A DNA stretch of 64,000 bases from Hyphomicrobiales bacterium (GTDB lineage: Bacteria; Pseudomonadota; Alphaproteobacteria; Rhizobiales; Rhizobiaceae). Made by a program: the position numbers and the translations under genes. The notes below the pieces were generated by a model. The model did not search any database, had not been told where the DNA came from, and saw only the letters and a list, made by a program, of their open reading frames with translations. Shown one piece after another: positions 8,606 to 16,852 of this stretch. Each line of letters opens with the position of its first letter. Position 1 is the stretch's first letter. Location: positions 21,295 to 85,294 of the forward strand of contig UBJO01000013.1 in NCBI GenBank assembly GCA_900465665.1. Reading direction: 5' to 3'.

Positions 8606-9661
8606 TCAGTTTTCCAGCGCGCCCGGCTTGCGCACGACCTTGCTGGCCGCCCCACAGGCGATCTTCATCAGGTCGGCGCGGCGGCGCACCAGGCGCGACG
8701 AGGTGCGGGTGACGATCAGACCCGCCTGCGGCGCGCGCACGTCGATCGCGCCATCGGCCATGCCCGGCCGGGTGAGGATGGTCGCCAAGAGATCGCCTTC
8801 CTTGATCTCCTCGCCGATGTTGCGATGGAACAGGACAGTGCCGGCCTCAGGCGCGCGGATCATCTCGATATTGTCGAGCGGCACGGCAGGGCCGGTGAAG
8901 GGCGCAAGCGTAACCTGATGAGCGATGGCGCCGCGTGCGGCGAGGAAGTTGAACAGCCCCTCGGCATCCTTCTTCGCCATCTCGGGATAGACGTCGCGCA
9001 TGCCGCGAAGCTCGACGGTGACCGATAGCTTGCCCGGCAGCCGCGTCTTCTTTTCCTGCGTTTCGTGCTTCCAGGCATAGCCGATCGCCTCTTCGAAGGC
9101 CGAGCTTTCGCCATCCGACAGGAGCACCGCTTCCATGTCGAGTGCTGCTGCGAGATCGGCCGCTTCCGGCCAGAAGGCCTCGTCGATATAGGCATATTGC
9201 AGCGATTCATCGTCGCAATGCAGGTCGATCACCAGATCCGCTTCGAGCGCCATATGCATCAGCTGCCGCTTCAGCCGATCGACGGCGTTGTAGCGGTCGA
9301 GCTCGGCCACCAGCCCGTCGCGATCCTTGACCGAGATCAGCGGGAACTCGCGGTTGAAATTGGTGCGCGTCCCAAGATCGAACCGGCCCTGCAGCTCGCC
9401 GAAATGCGATTGCGCCGCACCAACAGGATTGGCGTGTGGAACGATCGTGATATCGCTGCGGATTTCGCCGGCGCTCTCAGCCGCGCGCAGTTTCTCGCAG
9501 AGGAAATGCACCAGCGCAGTGCCCGGCAGCTCGTTGGCATGCAGAGCCGCCTGGATATAGATCTTCGGCGCCTTCGGGTCGCTACCCTTGAAGCGCAGCA
9601 CCGGCAGCCGCCACTCCATTCCCGCCGTATCGCCTGAAATGATGATCTCGGACCTATCCAT
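8606..9661 (-). CDS. Succinylglutamate desuccinylase/aspartoacylase family protein
   Basis: A 351-residue zinc-dependent deacylase-like protein of the AstE/AspA superfamily. The zinc-ligand segment HANELPGT (His...Glu), the second segment VIDLHCDDE, and the Arg-rich N-terminal catalytic part (GTRTNFNREFP) are visible. A C-terminal beta-barrel domain with RAPEAGTVLFHRNIGEEIKEGD follows, as in this subfamily. The start at 9661 is supported by GGAG six bases upstream; the longer frame to 9718 adds an Ala-rich tail without a site. The substrate is unknown. It lies upstream of the ArsC-family and ybaK genes with a 29-base gap, so it may lead that operon. Confidence 0.85.
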   Translation of the reverse strand: MDRSEIIISGDTAGMEWRLPVLRFKGSDPKAPKIYIQAALHANELPGTALVHFLCEKLRAAESAGEIRSDITIVPHANPVGAAQSHFGELQGRFDLGTRTNFNREFPLISVKDRDGLVAELDRYNAVDRLKRQLMHMALEADLVIDLHCDDESLQYAYIDEAFWPEAADLAAALDMEAVLLSDGESSAFEEAIGYAWKHETQEKKTRLPGKLSVTVELRGMRDVYPEMAKKDAEGLFNFLAARGAIAHQVTLAPFTGPAVPLDNIEMIRAPEAGTVLFHRNIGEEIKEGDLLATILTRPGMADGAIDVRAPQAGLIVTRTSSRLVRRRADLMKIACGAASKVVRKPGALEN

Positions 9662-9729
9662 CTTTGTCTCCGCTGCTGCTGTCATTGCTGCAGCAGCTTT
9701 AAGCGCGTTCCGATGCATGAGGCAAGGTG

Positions 9730-10347
9730 TCAGCCGCGTTCGCTGAGCGGCCAGCTTTCCACATGCTCGTAAGTCGGCTCACCCGGCCGCTTGTGCAGGA
9801 GCACGAACTCCCGCGCGGGCATGACGACCGGCGTCGCAAGCGTCGTCTTTGCCACCGTCTCGTCGGCGTAAAACAGCGTCGCATGCGGCTGGAAATCGGC
9901 TTTCACATGCGGGTCGCAGCCGATCGCATGCATCTCGATACCGATCTGGATATGCAGCTGTCGCAACAGTTCCCGACCGCCATTGCCCGAGAGCACGATG
10001 GCGTTGCGCGACGCCGTCCTGAACGTCGCGACATGGTCGAAGCTGAGATCGAACCGGCAGGCATCGACCGCCGACGCTGCCTGGCAAGCCGCGAAGATCA
10101 TCTCGTCCTTGATCTTCTCGGCGCTGGCGACTCCATAGAGCGAAACGTGCAACCGCTCGGGCGTCATGGGCGAGAGCAGCCCGTCGTGCTCCCTCTGCAG
10201 GCGGGTCTGTATCTCCATACAGGATTGTCGCGCTTCGGGATCCGGCAGGATCGCGAAAAACAGGGTTTCTTTGCCAAATCTTGACGATTTCGGGCGCATC
10301 GTGCGGCTTGCGAAATCGAAGGACGATTGCGTGTTCTGTTCGTGCAT
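9730..10347 (-). CDS. 2'-5' RNA ligase family protein (LigT/ThpR-like)
   Basis: A 205-residue 2H phosphoesterase superfamily member. Both signature motifs are present: H67-V-S69 (RLHVSLYG) and H155-A-T157 (PHATLFY), the paired histidines that act on 2',3'-cyclic or 2',5'-phosphodiester RNA ends in LigT/ThpR. The N-terminal 25 residues (SSFDFASRTMRPKSSRFG) are polar and outside the domain. The ATG at 10347 was preferred to one at 10365, but neither has a strong ribosome binding site. It stands about 70 bases downstream of nothing transcribed in the same direction, so it is probably monocistronic. The in vivo substrate of this family is poorly known. Confidence 0.85.
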   Translation of the reverse strand: MHEQNTQSSFDFASRTMRPKSSRFGKETLFFAILPDPEARQSCMEIQTRLQREHDGLLSPMTPERLHVSLYGVASAEKIKDEMIFAACQAASAVDACRFDLSFDHVATFRTASRNAIVLSGNGGRELLRQLHIQIGIEMHAIGCDPHVKADFQPHATLFYADETVAKTTLATPVVMPAREFVLLHKRPGEPTYEHVESWPLSERG

Positions 10348-10470
10348 GACCAACCACCGGAGCATCCGCCCCGCCTCTGTCTATCCAGGGAACGCAGGGA
10401 TGGTAGCAGGTGAATTGAGGAAATCAAGAACAAAAGAAGAACATTCAATATCGATGCCGGGAGTTTGTTC

Positions 10471-11700
10471 ATGCGTATCCTGATGGCCTGCGCGGCCTTT
10501 CCGCCCTTTATCGATGGCGGCGGCCCGATCTCGGCGATGATGGTCGCCAAGCTCCTGATCGCGGCTGGTCACGACCTCGAAGTCGTCAACGTCTCGGGCG
10601 AAGACAGGCACGAGGTCTATGACGGCGTGCCCGTGCACCGCCTGAAGACGCTCAATATCGACTGGAACTACCGGCTTCCCCGGCCGGGCTGGAAGAAGCT
10701 GATCTGGCACGCGCTGGAGAATTTCAATCCGCGCGCCTACCTCGTCATGCGCCGCGAAATCCGCCGCTTCAAGCCGGATATCGTGCTGACCGACAGCATC
10801 GAAAACATCAACGTCGCCACCTGGGCGGCGGCCAAGCGTTCAGGCGTGCCGGTCTGCCATATCCTGCGCAGCGCCTTCCTCTTGTGCTGGAAGGCCAGCA
10901 TGCGGCGCGGCGACGACAATTGCGTGCGCGCCTGTTCCTCCTGCCAGGTTTCGTCCTACGGCAAGAAGTTCTTCTCGCGCTATGTCGATGCCGTGATCGG
11001 CGAAACCGATTTCATCATCGGCCGCCACACCGAGCATGATTATTTCCCCAATGCCAGCACCCACCGCGTGCCCGGCGCCGTATTGCCGGCTGCCCGCAGC
11101 GAACCGCGCAAGGCACCCGAGGGGCCGATGCGCTTCGGCTTCATCGGCGTGCATGATCCGGTGAAGGGCCTCGATACGCTGGCCAGCGCCGCCCATCGGC
11201 TGGTGAATGACCAGAACGTCCGCTTCGTCATCGCCGGCAGCGCCAAGAGCGATTATTCGAAGTCGCTGCCGCAGAAGTTTCCCGGCGAGAACACGAAGTT
11301 CCTCGGCTGGACCAAGCCCGAGGATTTCTTCCCTCAGATCGACGTGCTCGTGGTGCCCTCGCTCTTCCGCGAGCCCTTCGGCCGCGTGGTGATCGAAGCC
11401 TTCGCGCAGGGCGTCCCCGTCATCGGCGCCCGCTCCGGCGGCATTCCGGAATCGATCGATCCGGGCAAGGACGGCTATCTCTTCGACCCCGGCGACGACA
11501 AGGCGCTGGCCGCCGAGATCGCATCCATGGCGGCGAAACCAGAGGCCATTCCCGCGCTGTCGCGCGCAGCGTTAGAGGCCGCGCGCCGCTACGAGCCGCA
11601 AAAGATCGCCGCCGGCTTCGACGTCGTTTTCGCCAAGCTGCGCCCGGATCTGGCAAAGCCACCGCAGGAAGACGCCGAACCTCGCCAGGCACACGGCTGA
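10471..11700 (+). CDS. Glycosyltransferase family 4 protein
   Basis: A 409-residue GT-B fold, retaining glycosyltransferase. The N-terminal acceptor domain begins MRILMACAAFPPFIDGGGP, with the usual glycine-rich loop. The C-terminal nucleotide-sugar domain (about 215-390) includes FGFIGVHDPVKGLDTL and the EX7E motif in PFGRVVIEAFAQGVPVIGA. The ATG at 10471 has GGGAG seven bases upstream; a TTG two codons earlier is less likely. It lacks neighbours from a polysaccharide cluster, so the glycan is unknown. A Cys-rich piece (CVRACSSCQVSSYGKK, about residues 151-166) is typical of a subgroup of GT4 enzymes. Confidence 0.88.
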   Translation: MRILMACAAFPPFIDGGGPISAMMVAKLLIAAGHDLEVVNVSGEDRHEVYDGVPVHRLKTLNIDWNYRLPRPGWKKLIWHALENFNPRAYLVMRREIRRFKPDIVLTDSIENINVATWAAAKRSGVPVCHILRSAFLLCWKASMRRGDDNCVRACSSCQVSSYGKKFFSRYVDAVIGETDFIIGRHTEHDYFPNASTHRVPGAVLPAARSEPRKAPEGPMRFGFIGVHDPVKGLDTLASAAHRLVNDQNVRFVIAGSAKSDYSKSLPQKFPGENTKFLGWTKPEDFFPQIDVLVVPSLFREPFGRVVIEAFAQGVPVIGARSGGIPESIDPGKDGYLFDPGDDKALAAEIASMAAKPEAIPALSRAALEAARRYEPQKIAAGFDVVFAKLRPDLAKPPQEDAEPRQAHG

Positions 11701-11811
11701 CCGCCAGTTCGCCACGCGCAAGAAACGGGTTGAATTCTTGGCCGGCAGGCACGATTTTCGGGTGAGGCCGATCTTGAGGTCGGCAAGCTTCGATATCGGG
11801 AGGCGAGACCC

Positions 11812-12372
11812 ATGGCCCAACAAGCACAGCATTACGCCATCTTCGAAACCGCGGGCGGTTTCTGCGGCATCGCATGGAACGCCATCGGCATCACCCGCTT
11901 CCAGCTGCCGACATCAAACGCGGACGGAACCGAACGCCTGCTGCTGCGCCGCGTCCCCGATGCCGAGCCGGCATCCCCGACGCCTGACATCGCGCAAGCC
12001 ATCGCCGCCGTAAAACGCTACTTCGCCGGCGAGCCGATCGACTTCTCCGATCTCGCGCTCGATCTCGCCGGCCAGGACGACTTCTTCCGCGACATCTACG
12101 CCGCCGCCCGCCGCCTCCGCTGGGGCGAAACGACCACCTACGGCGCGCTCGCCAAAGAGCTCGGCCATGGCCATGAAGCCGCCCGCGACGTCGGCCAGGC
12201 GATGGCCAAAAACCCCGTCGCGCTGATCATCCCCTGCCACCGCGTTCTCGCAGCCGGCAACAAGATCGGCGGCTTCTCGGCACCGGGCGGCTCGGTGTCG
12301 AAGGCAAGGATGCTGGAACTGGAAGGTGTCAAGCTGGCGCCGCCGAAGCCGGTGCAGCAGTCGTTGTTTTGA
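11812..12372 (+). CDS. ogt: Methylated-DNA--[protein]-cysteine S-methyltransferase
   Basis: A 186-residue suicide DNA-repair protein that transfers the alkyl group from O6-alkylguanine (or O4-alkylthymine) to its own cysteine. The active-site IIPCHRV motif has Cys142, and the helix-turn-helix arginine-finger region is RRLRWGETTTYGALA. It is the Ogt type: no Ada regulatory domain is fused. The C-terminus ends in a PKPVQQSLF tail like those of other rhizobial members. GGGAGG lies eight bases before the ATG. The gene stands alone, followed by a repeat-bearing spacer. Confidence 0.93.
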   Translation: MAQQAQHYAIFETAGGFCGIAWNAIGITRFQLPTSNADGTERLLLRRVPDAEPASPTPDIAQAIAAVKRYFAGEPIDFSDLALDLAGQDDFFRDIYAAARRLRWGETTTYGALAKELGHGHEAARDVGQAMAKNPVALIIPCHRVLAAGNKIGGFSAPGGSVSKARMLELEGVKLAPPKPVQQSLF

Positions 12373-12431
12373 GGAGCGGTGGCTAGTTCCGGCTACCCGC
12401 TTCAGCCATGCACGTTGAACCTCTTGAGGCG

Positions 12432-12467
12432 TGCTTAGATACTCGGGACAAGCCCGAGTATGACGGC
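12432..12467. repeat. Palindromic intergenic repeat, copy A
   Basis: A 9-bp stem, ATACTCGGG pairing with CCCGAGTAT (12439-12461), with a 5-base loop, flanked by TGCTTAG and TGACGG. It is in inverted orientation to copy B and shares its plan with three copies near 43.8-44.1 kb. Confidence 0.75.
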
Positions 12468-12520
12468 TGAGTAGGCGGAAACGCGCGTAACCCATTGAGA
12501 CGTATGGCGCGCACACACTC

Positions 12521-12556
12521 CACCGTCATGCTCGGTCTTGTGCCGAGCATCTGCGC
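12521..12556. repeat. Palindromic intergenic repeat, copy B
   Basis: An 8-bp stem, ATGCTCGG pairing with CCGAGCAT (12528-12550), with a 7-base loop, flanked by CACCGTC on the left and CTGCGCACGCC on the right. It belongs to the same family as copies A and C-E and lies in the 295-base spacer between ogt and the toxin-antitoxin pair. Confidence 0.75.
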
Positions 12557-12614
12557 ACGCCTCAGCTGGCTCAACATGAATGGACGCTTGGCGTGACGGT
12601 ATCCTCAGGCACTC

Positions 12615-12654
12615 TTGAGCGCGCTCACCATTCCGGCTATATTACTGGAAATAT
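12615..12654 (+). promoter_or_regulatory. Predicted vapBC promoter and autoregulatory dyad
   Basis: TTGAGC (12615-12620) and TATATT (12638-12643) are separated by 17 bases and resemble a sigma-70 promoter. Overlapping the -10 element is the dyad ATATT-ACTGGA-AATAT (12639-12654), nested in TTCC...GGAA. Such sites are commonly bound by the antitoxin of type II systems. Function is inferred from position and symmetry only. Confidence 0.45.
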
Positions 12655-12667
12655 CGGGAGGCCTCTC

Positions 12668-12967
12668 ATGAGCAGCTCGCAGAAACGCGCCATCCAGAAT
12701 TACCGCTCGCGCCTTAGCGAGCGCGGCCTGTCGCGCTTCGAGGTGCTCGGGCGTGATGAGGATCGCGATCTGATACGCTCGCTCGCCCGCCGTCTTGCCG
12801 AAGACACGCCTGAGGCCTCGGATCTGCGTGCGACTGTCAGCCGATCCATATCGGGCGAGCCGCCGGCAAAGGGCGGCATATTGGCAGCGCTGAGGCGCTC
12901 GCCTCTGGTGGGTGCCGAACTTGATCTCGATCGTCCCCGTGAAGAAGGGCGAGAGGTCGATATTTGA
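12668..12967 (+). CDS. Antitoxin of a VapBC-type toxin-antitoxin pair
   Basis: A 99-residue protein with an N-terminal KRAIQNYRSRLSERGLSRFEVLG segment rich in Arg/Lys, a central helix and the C-terminal ALRRSPLVGAELDLDRPREEGREVDI tail, which probably wraps the toxin. It resembles antitoxins that sit immediately before PIN-domain toxins in Rhizobiales. The start at 12668 is supported by GGGAGG six bases upstream; the frame is open back to 12593, but that start has no site. The last four bases overlap the toxin gene. It probably neutralises VapC and represses the operon. Confidence 0.78.
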   Translation: MSSSQKRAIQNYRSRLSERGLSRFEVLGRDEDRDLIRSLARRLAEDTPEASDLRATVSRSISGEPPAKGGILAALRRSPLVGAELDLDRPREEGREVDI

Positions 12968-13395
12968 CCCGTTTCCTGCTCGACACCAACATCATCAGCA
13001 ACATCACCAAGCCGATGCCATCGCAGGCTCTGCTGGAATGGATGTCGGCGCAAATGGACGACGATCTCTTCATCGCGTCGCTGACGATCGCAGAGATCCG
13101 CAAAGGCGTCCTGGAAAAGCCAGCGGGAAAGAAACGCGACCAATTGGAAACATGGTTCGCGGGGCCGGAAGGGCCCATGTCGCTCTTCTCCGGCCGCATT
13201 CTGCCCTTCGATGAGGCGGCAAGCCTGGTTTGGGGGCGGCTGATGGCCGAGGGTAAGGCGAGGGGGCGGCCGCGCAGTGCTCTCGACATGATTGTCGCCG
13301 CCATCGCCGAGGCCAACGGCTGCATCGTCGTCACCGACAACGAGCGCGACTTCGACGGGATCGACTACATCAATCCGATGCGCGGCACCGTCTGA
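12964..13395 (+). CDS. vapC: PIN-domain toxin, VapC family
   Basis: A 143-residue PIN-domain ribonuclease. The four acidic metal-binding residues are visible: Asp7 in FLLDTNI, Glu44 in IAEIRKG, Asp108 in SALDMIVAAIA and Asp125 in VVTDNERDF. The start is a TTG that overlaps the antitoxin stop by four bases, so translation is probably coupled and kept below that of the antitoxin. The usual target of VapC toxins is tRNA or rRNA; the target here is unknown. A hairpin belonging to the convergent guaA gene lies just downstream. Confidence 0.9.
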   Translation: MTRFLLDTNIISNITKPMPSQALLEWMSAQMDDDLFIASLTIAEIRKGVLEKPAGKKRDQLETWFAGPEGPMSLFSGRILPFDEAASLVWGRLMAEGKARGRPRSALDMIVAAIAEANGCIVVTDNERDFDGIDYINPMRGTV

Positions 13396-13404
13396 CACCA
13401 CTCC

Positions 13405-13444
13405 ACAAACAAAAATGCCGCCAGGCGCATCACGCCGGCGGCAT
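13405..13444 (-). terminator. Rho-independent terminator of guaA
   Basis: On the minus strand a long hairpin (ATGCCGCC...GGCGGCAT outer stem, GGCG...CGCC inner stem, loop CATCA; 13415-13444) is followed by TTTTTGTTTG. It lies 34 bases past the guaA stop. The plus-strand side lacks a T-run, so it does not obviously terminate vapC. Confidence 0.85.
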
Positions 13445-13477
13445 CATTGTCAGCGCAAGGCAATCAGCCCCGAACCT

Positions 13478-15040
13478 TCACTCCCACTCGATCGTGCCCG
13501 GCGGCTTGCTCGTCACATCATACACCACGCGGTTGATCCCGCGCACCTCGTTGATGATGCGGGTGGCGGCGCGGCCGAGGAATTCCATGTCGTAGTGGTA
13601 AAAATCCGCCGTCATGCCGTCGACGGAGGTCACGGCGCGCAGGGCGCAGACGAATTCGTAGGTGCGGCCGTCGCCCATGACGCCGACGGTCTGTACCGGG
13701 AGCAGGACGGCAAACGCCTGCCAGATCGCGTCGTAGAGACCGGCCTTGCGGATTTCGTCGAGATAGATGGCGTCGGCTTCGCGGAGAATCTCCAGCTTTT
13801 CGCGGGTGATGCCGCCCGGGCAGCGGATCGCGAGGCCGGGGCCCGGGAAGGGGTGGCGGCCGATGAACGAGTCAGGCAGGCCGAGCTCCTTGCCGAGCAC
13901 GCGCACTTCGTCCTTGAAGAGTTCGCGCAGCGGCTCGACGAGCTGCATGTTCATGCGTTCAGGCAGGCCACCGACATTGTGGTGCGACTTGATGGTCACC
14001 GACGGGCCGCCGGTGAAGGAAACGCTTTCGATTACGTCGGGATAGAGCGTACCCTGGCCGAGGAAATCGGCGCCGCCGAGCTTCTTGGCCTCTTCCTCGA
14101 AGGTCTCGATGAACAGGCGGCCGATGATCTTGCGCTTGGTCTCGGGATCGGAAACACCTTCGAGCTCGCCGATGAACTTGTCGGCCGCATCCACGTGGAT
14201 CAGGTGCAGATTGTAATGTTCGCGGAACATGGCGACGACATTGGCCGCCTCGTCCTTGCGCATCAGGCCGTGGTCGACGAGCACGCAGGTGAGCTTGTCG
14301 CCGATTGCCTCGTGGATCAGCAGAGCCGCGACCGAGCTGTCGACGCCGCCGGAAAGAGCGCAAAGCACGCGCTTGTCGCCGACCTGCTTGCGGATTTCTT
14401 CGACCGCCTTCTGGCGGTAGGCAGACATCGACCAGTCGCCCTTGATGCCGGCGATGTTGTGAATGAAGTTGCCGATCAGCTTGGCGCCATCGGGCGTGTG
14501 GACCACCTCGGGGTGGAACTGCACGCCGTAATACTTGCGCTTCTCGTCGGCGATGAAGGCATAGGGTGCGTTCGGCGAAGTGGCGACGACCTTGAAGCCT
14601 TCGGGAAGCGCGGTGACGCGGTCGCCATGGCTCATCCACACCTGGTGGCGCGAACCCTTCGACCAGAGGCCTTCGAACAATTCGCTGTCTTCGTCGACTT
14701 CGAGGAAGGCGCGGCCGAATTCGCGATGATGGCCGCTCTCAACCTTGCCGCCGAGCTGCATGCACATCGTCTGCTGGCCGTAGCAGATGCCGAAAACGGG
14801 AAGGCCGCTGTCGAAGATGATCTGGGGGGCGCGGGGCGAACCCTCATCGACCGTCGAGGCCGGGCTGCCGGACAGGATCACGGCCTTCGGCTTCAGGCTG
14901 TTGAAGCCTTCTTCGGCGGACTGGAAGGGGACGATCTCGCAGTAGACGCCCGCTTCGCGCACGCGGCGCGCGATCAGCTGGGTTACCTGGCTGCCGAAAT
15001 CGACGATGAGAACGCTGTCGGGATGTGCTGTCTGGGTCAT
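13478..15040 (-). CDS. guaA: GMP synthase (glutamine-hydrolysing)
   Basis: GuaA converts XMP to GMP with ATP and glutamine, the last step of guanine nucleotide synthesis. The 520-residue protein has the class I amidotransferase domain (about 8-205; nucleophile Cys86 in GICYGQQTM, catalytic His/Glu in [10 protein letters not shown]), the ATP pyrophosphatase domain with the P-loop LSGGVDSSV, and the C-terminal dimerisation domain ending [10 protein letters not shown]. Length is the usual one. It is a single-gene unit with its own terminator; a weak AAAGG site precedes the ATG. Confidence 0.97.
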   Translation of the reverse strand: MTQTAHPDSVLIVDFGSQVTQLIARRVREAGVYCEIVPFQSAEEGFNSLKPKAVILSGSPASTVDEGSPRAPQIIFDSGLPVFGICYGQQTMCMQLGGKVESGHHREFGRAFLEVDEDSELFEGLWSKGSRHQVWMSHGDRVTALPEGFKVVATSPNAPYAFIADEKRKYYGVQFHPEVVHTPDGAKLIGNFIHNIAGIKGDWSMSAYRQKAVEEIRKQVGDKRVLCALSGGVDSSVAALLIHEAIGDKLTCVLVDHGLMRKDEAANVVAMFREHYNLHLIHVDAADKFIGELEGVSDPETKRKIIGRLFIETFEEEAKKLGGADFLGQGTLYPDVIESVSFTGGPSVTIKSHHNVGGLPERMNMQLVEPLRELFKDEVRVLGKELGLPDSFIGRHPFPGPGLAIRCPGGITREKLEILREADAIYLDEIRKAGLYDAIWQAFAVLLPVQTVGVMGDGRTYEFVCALRAVTSVDGMTADFYHYDMEFLGRAATRIINEVRGINRVVYDVTSKPPGTIEWE

Positions 15041-15164
15041 GGCGAGCCTTTAATGAAAAGCACCCGGTCTTGCAATGCGGGAAATCCGCCGCCGCGGGAT
15101 TTTATTGCATCGATTGTCCCGCTTTCGCAGGGCCTGAAGCTGGTTTTCTTGGGCGCCGAGAGCG

Positions 15165-15803
15165 CTAGAACCAGAATACCCCATCTTCCAGCGCGGTGAA
15201 CAGGCTGTCGGTGGCATCCGATAGCTTGCGGTCGATCACATGCAGATATTCGGTCCAGCCGGAGATGTGCTGCAGCTCTTCGGCGCCGTCGGAAATTCCG
15301 CGCAGGCCGATCAGCGGCAGATTATAGGCCTGGCAGGCGCGCAGGATGGCGAAGGTCTCCATGTCGACCATATCGGCATCGATGCCGGCATAGGCAGCGC
15401 CCGACACGATGTTGGCACCCGTCGACAGCGTCGCTTCGGGAACACTGGGAATGCGCAGCGGTAGGTCGATCACCGCAGGCAGGTCGAGAAACGGCGTGCG
15501 CCCCTTCTCGAAGCCGAGCGGCGAGGCATCCATGTCGCGATAGGAAACCGACGTCACCTGATAGACCGCCGTCTGCTCGAGCTTGGCGGAGCCTGCCGAA
15601 CCGAGAGAGACCACGAGCTGCGGCAGCTCTCCCTGGTGCTCAAGGGCCGCCAGCGTGCGCGTCAGCACCACGGCGGCCTCGACCGGGCCGACGCCTGTCA
15701 TCAGCGGCTCGAAGCGCGAGCGCAAGAAGGGGCCGTACTCGGCCTCGGCGGCCATCACGAACAGGATGGATTTTCCCGCGACCGATTTCAGTTCGAACGT
15801 CAT
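15165..15803 (-). CDS. 5'-methylthioadenosine/S-adenosylhomocysteine nucleosidase
   Basis: A 212-residue nucleoside phosphorylase-fold enzyme that cleaves adenine from MTA or SAH for methionine salvage and methyl-cycle detoxification. Landmarks are MTGVGPVEAAVVLTRTL near the N-terminus, VSLGSAGSAKLEQ in the glycine-rich region, VDMETFAILRAC with the substrate-binding Met-Glu pair, and ISDGAEE carrying the catalytic Asp. Its ATG overlaps the TGA of the thioesterase gene by four bases, so translation is likely coupled. This is a compact version compared with the 232-residue E. coli enzyme. Confidence 0.88.
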   Translation of the reverse strand: MTFELKSVAGKSILFVMAAEAEYGPFLRSRFEPLMTGVGPVEAAVVLTRTLAALEHQGELPQLVVSLGSAGSAKLEQTAVYQVTSVSYRDMDASPLGFEKGRTPFLDLPAVIDLPLRIPSVPEATLSTGANIVSGAAYAGIDADMVDMETFAILRACQAYNLPLIGLRGISDGAEELQHISGWTEYLHVIDRKLSDATDSLFTALEDGVFWF

Positions 15804-16249
15804 CCAGTAATGCCCTCTCTGCCGCGTATGATCATCATGGTGCTGGTCATCGAGGCGATCAGCTTGGCCGGGCCGTCGCTGATGGCGTAGCCGCGCCCGT
15901 CGGCGACGATGATATTGGTGCCGGGCTTGGTGATCTCGCCGCGAAACAGGAAGCGCTCGCCGCGCCCGGGCGAGAGCAGGTTCACCTTGAACTCGATGGT
16001 CAGCACCGAGGCGTCGGGGTCGATGACGCTGTAGGCGGCAAAGCCGCAGGCCGAATCCAGCACCGCCGAAATGATGCCGGCATGCAGGATGCCGTGCTGC
16101 TGCGTCAGCTTCACGTCGAACGGAAGCTCGATCTCCACCATCGCCCGCTCCACGCGGGTGAGTTCTGCGCCGATCGTGTGCAGCGCCGCCTGGCGCGAAA
16201 AATTGGTCTGGATGCGATCGCGGAAATCGCCGCTATCGGTATTGGTCAT
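15800..16249 (-). CDS. PaaI family hotdog thioesterase
   Basis: A 149-residue hotdog-fold acyl-CoA thioesterase-like protein. The family motif is QQHGILHAGIISAVLDSACG, where the HG and the following Asp/Glu position mark the active site. The start at 16249 is chosen because GAGGG lies seven bases upstream and the preceding residues of the longer frame are unlike the family. It overlaps the nucleosidase gene by four bases. The acyl-CoA substrate is not predictable. Confidence 0.87.
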   Translation of the reverse strand: MTNTDSGDFRDRIQTNFSRQAALHTIGAELTRVERAMVEIELPFDVKLTQQHGILHAGIISAVLDSACGFAAYSVIDPDASVLTIEFKVNLLSPGRGERFLFRGEITKPGTNIIVADGRGYAISDGPAKLIASMTSTMMIIRGREGITG

Positions 16250-16390
16250 CTGTCTGCCCTCGTGCGAGCCGGAAAGTGCCATGCGTCGCCGCGCCACACA
16301 AGCGCAATGGCGGAATGGCCGGTACGATTGTGCACTCAACGCTGGCGGCGGGACATGCTAGATCGGGGTTGAGATGAAGGGGAGGTCGGC

Positions 16391-16852
16391 GTGCTGCAGG
16401 TGAGGCGTTACACGGCTGATGATTGCGACGACACGATCGCGATCTTCTTGGCGGCGATCCGCGAGGTGGCGTCGCGCGATTACAGCCCGGCTGAAATCGA
16501 AGCCTGGGCGAAGGTCGAGGATCGCGCCGCCTGGGCGAAACGCCGCGCCAGCCGGCCAACCTTCGTCGCCGAACACGCGGGACGCGCGATCGGCTTTTCC
16601 GATCTGGAACCCGACGGTCACCTCGACATGATGTTCGTCCACCCCGCTCATCAGGGCATCGGCGTCGCCAGCCTGCTGCTCGCGATGGTCGAGGAGGAAG
16701 CGAAAAAGCAGGGTATCGGCCGCATCTTCACCGAGGCAAGCCTCACCGCGCGGCCGTTCTTCGAGCGTCGCGGCTTCACTGTCATCGCACGCCAGAGCGT
16801 CGAGAAGCGCGGCCAGCGCCTCACCAATTTCCGCATGGAGAAATTTCTCTAG
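16391..16852 (+). CDS. GNAT family N-acetyltransferase
   Basis: A 153-residue acetyltransferase with the GNAT fold. The acetyl-CoA-binding motif A is visible as LDMMFVHPAHQGIGVASLLL (Q-x-x-G-x-G/A pattern, about residues 78-97), followed by EASLTARPFFERRGF, as in the YafP-like branch. The GTG start has GGAGG six bases upstream. The stop codon shares the sequence CTAG with the convergent nucleotidyltransferase stop, so the two genes overlap by four bases. The substrate is unknown. Confidence 0.87.
   Translation: MLQVRRYTADDCDDTIAIFLAAIREVASRDYSPAEIEAWAKVEDRAAWAKRRASRPTFVAEHAGRAIGFSDLEPDGHLDMMFVHPAHQGIGVASLLLAMVEEEAKKQGIGRIFTEASLTARPFFERRGFTVIARQSVEKRGQRLTNFRMEKFL

Noticed and set aside
12373..12668. 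Possible insertion-sequence end near the toxin-antitoxin pair
   Set aside because: The inverted repeats are the dispersed palindromic family seen elsewhere; no transposase or target-site duplication is visible.
13292..15199. A 635-codon open frame opposite guaA
   Set aside because: It is the antisense shadow of guaA and mtnN-region DNA, made of low-complexity Arg/Ala/His-rich sequence with no recognisable domain; guaA explains the DNA.
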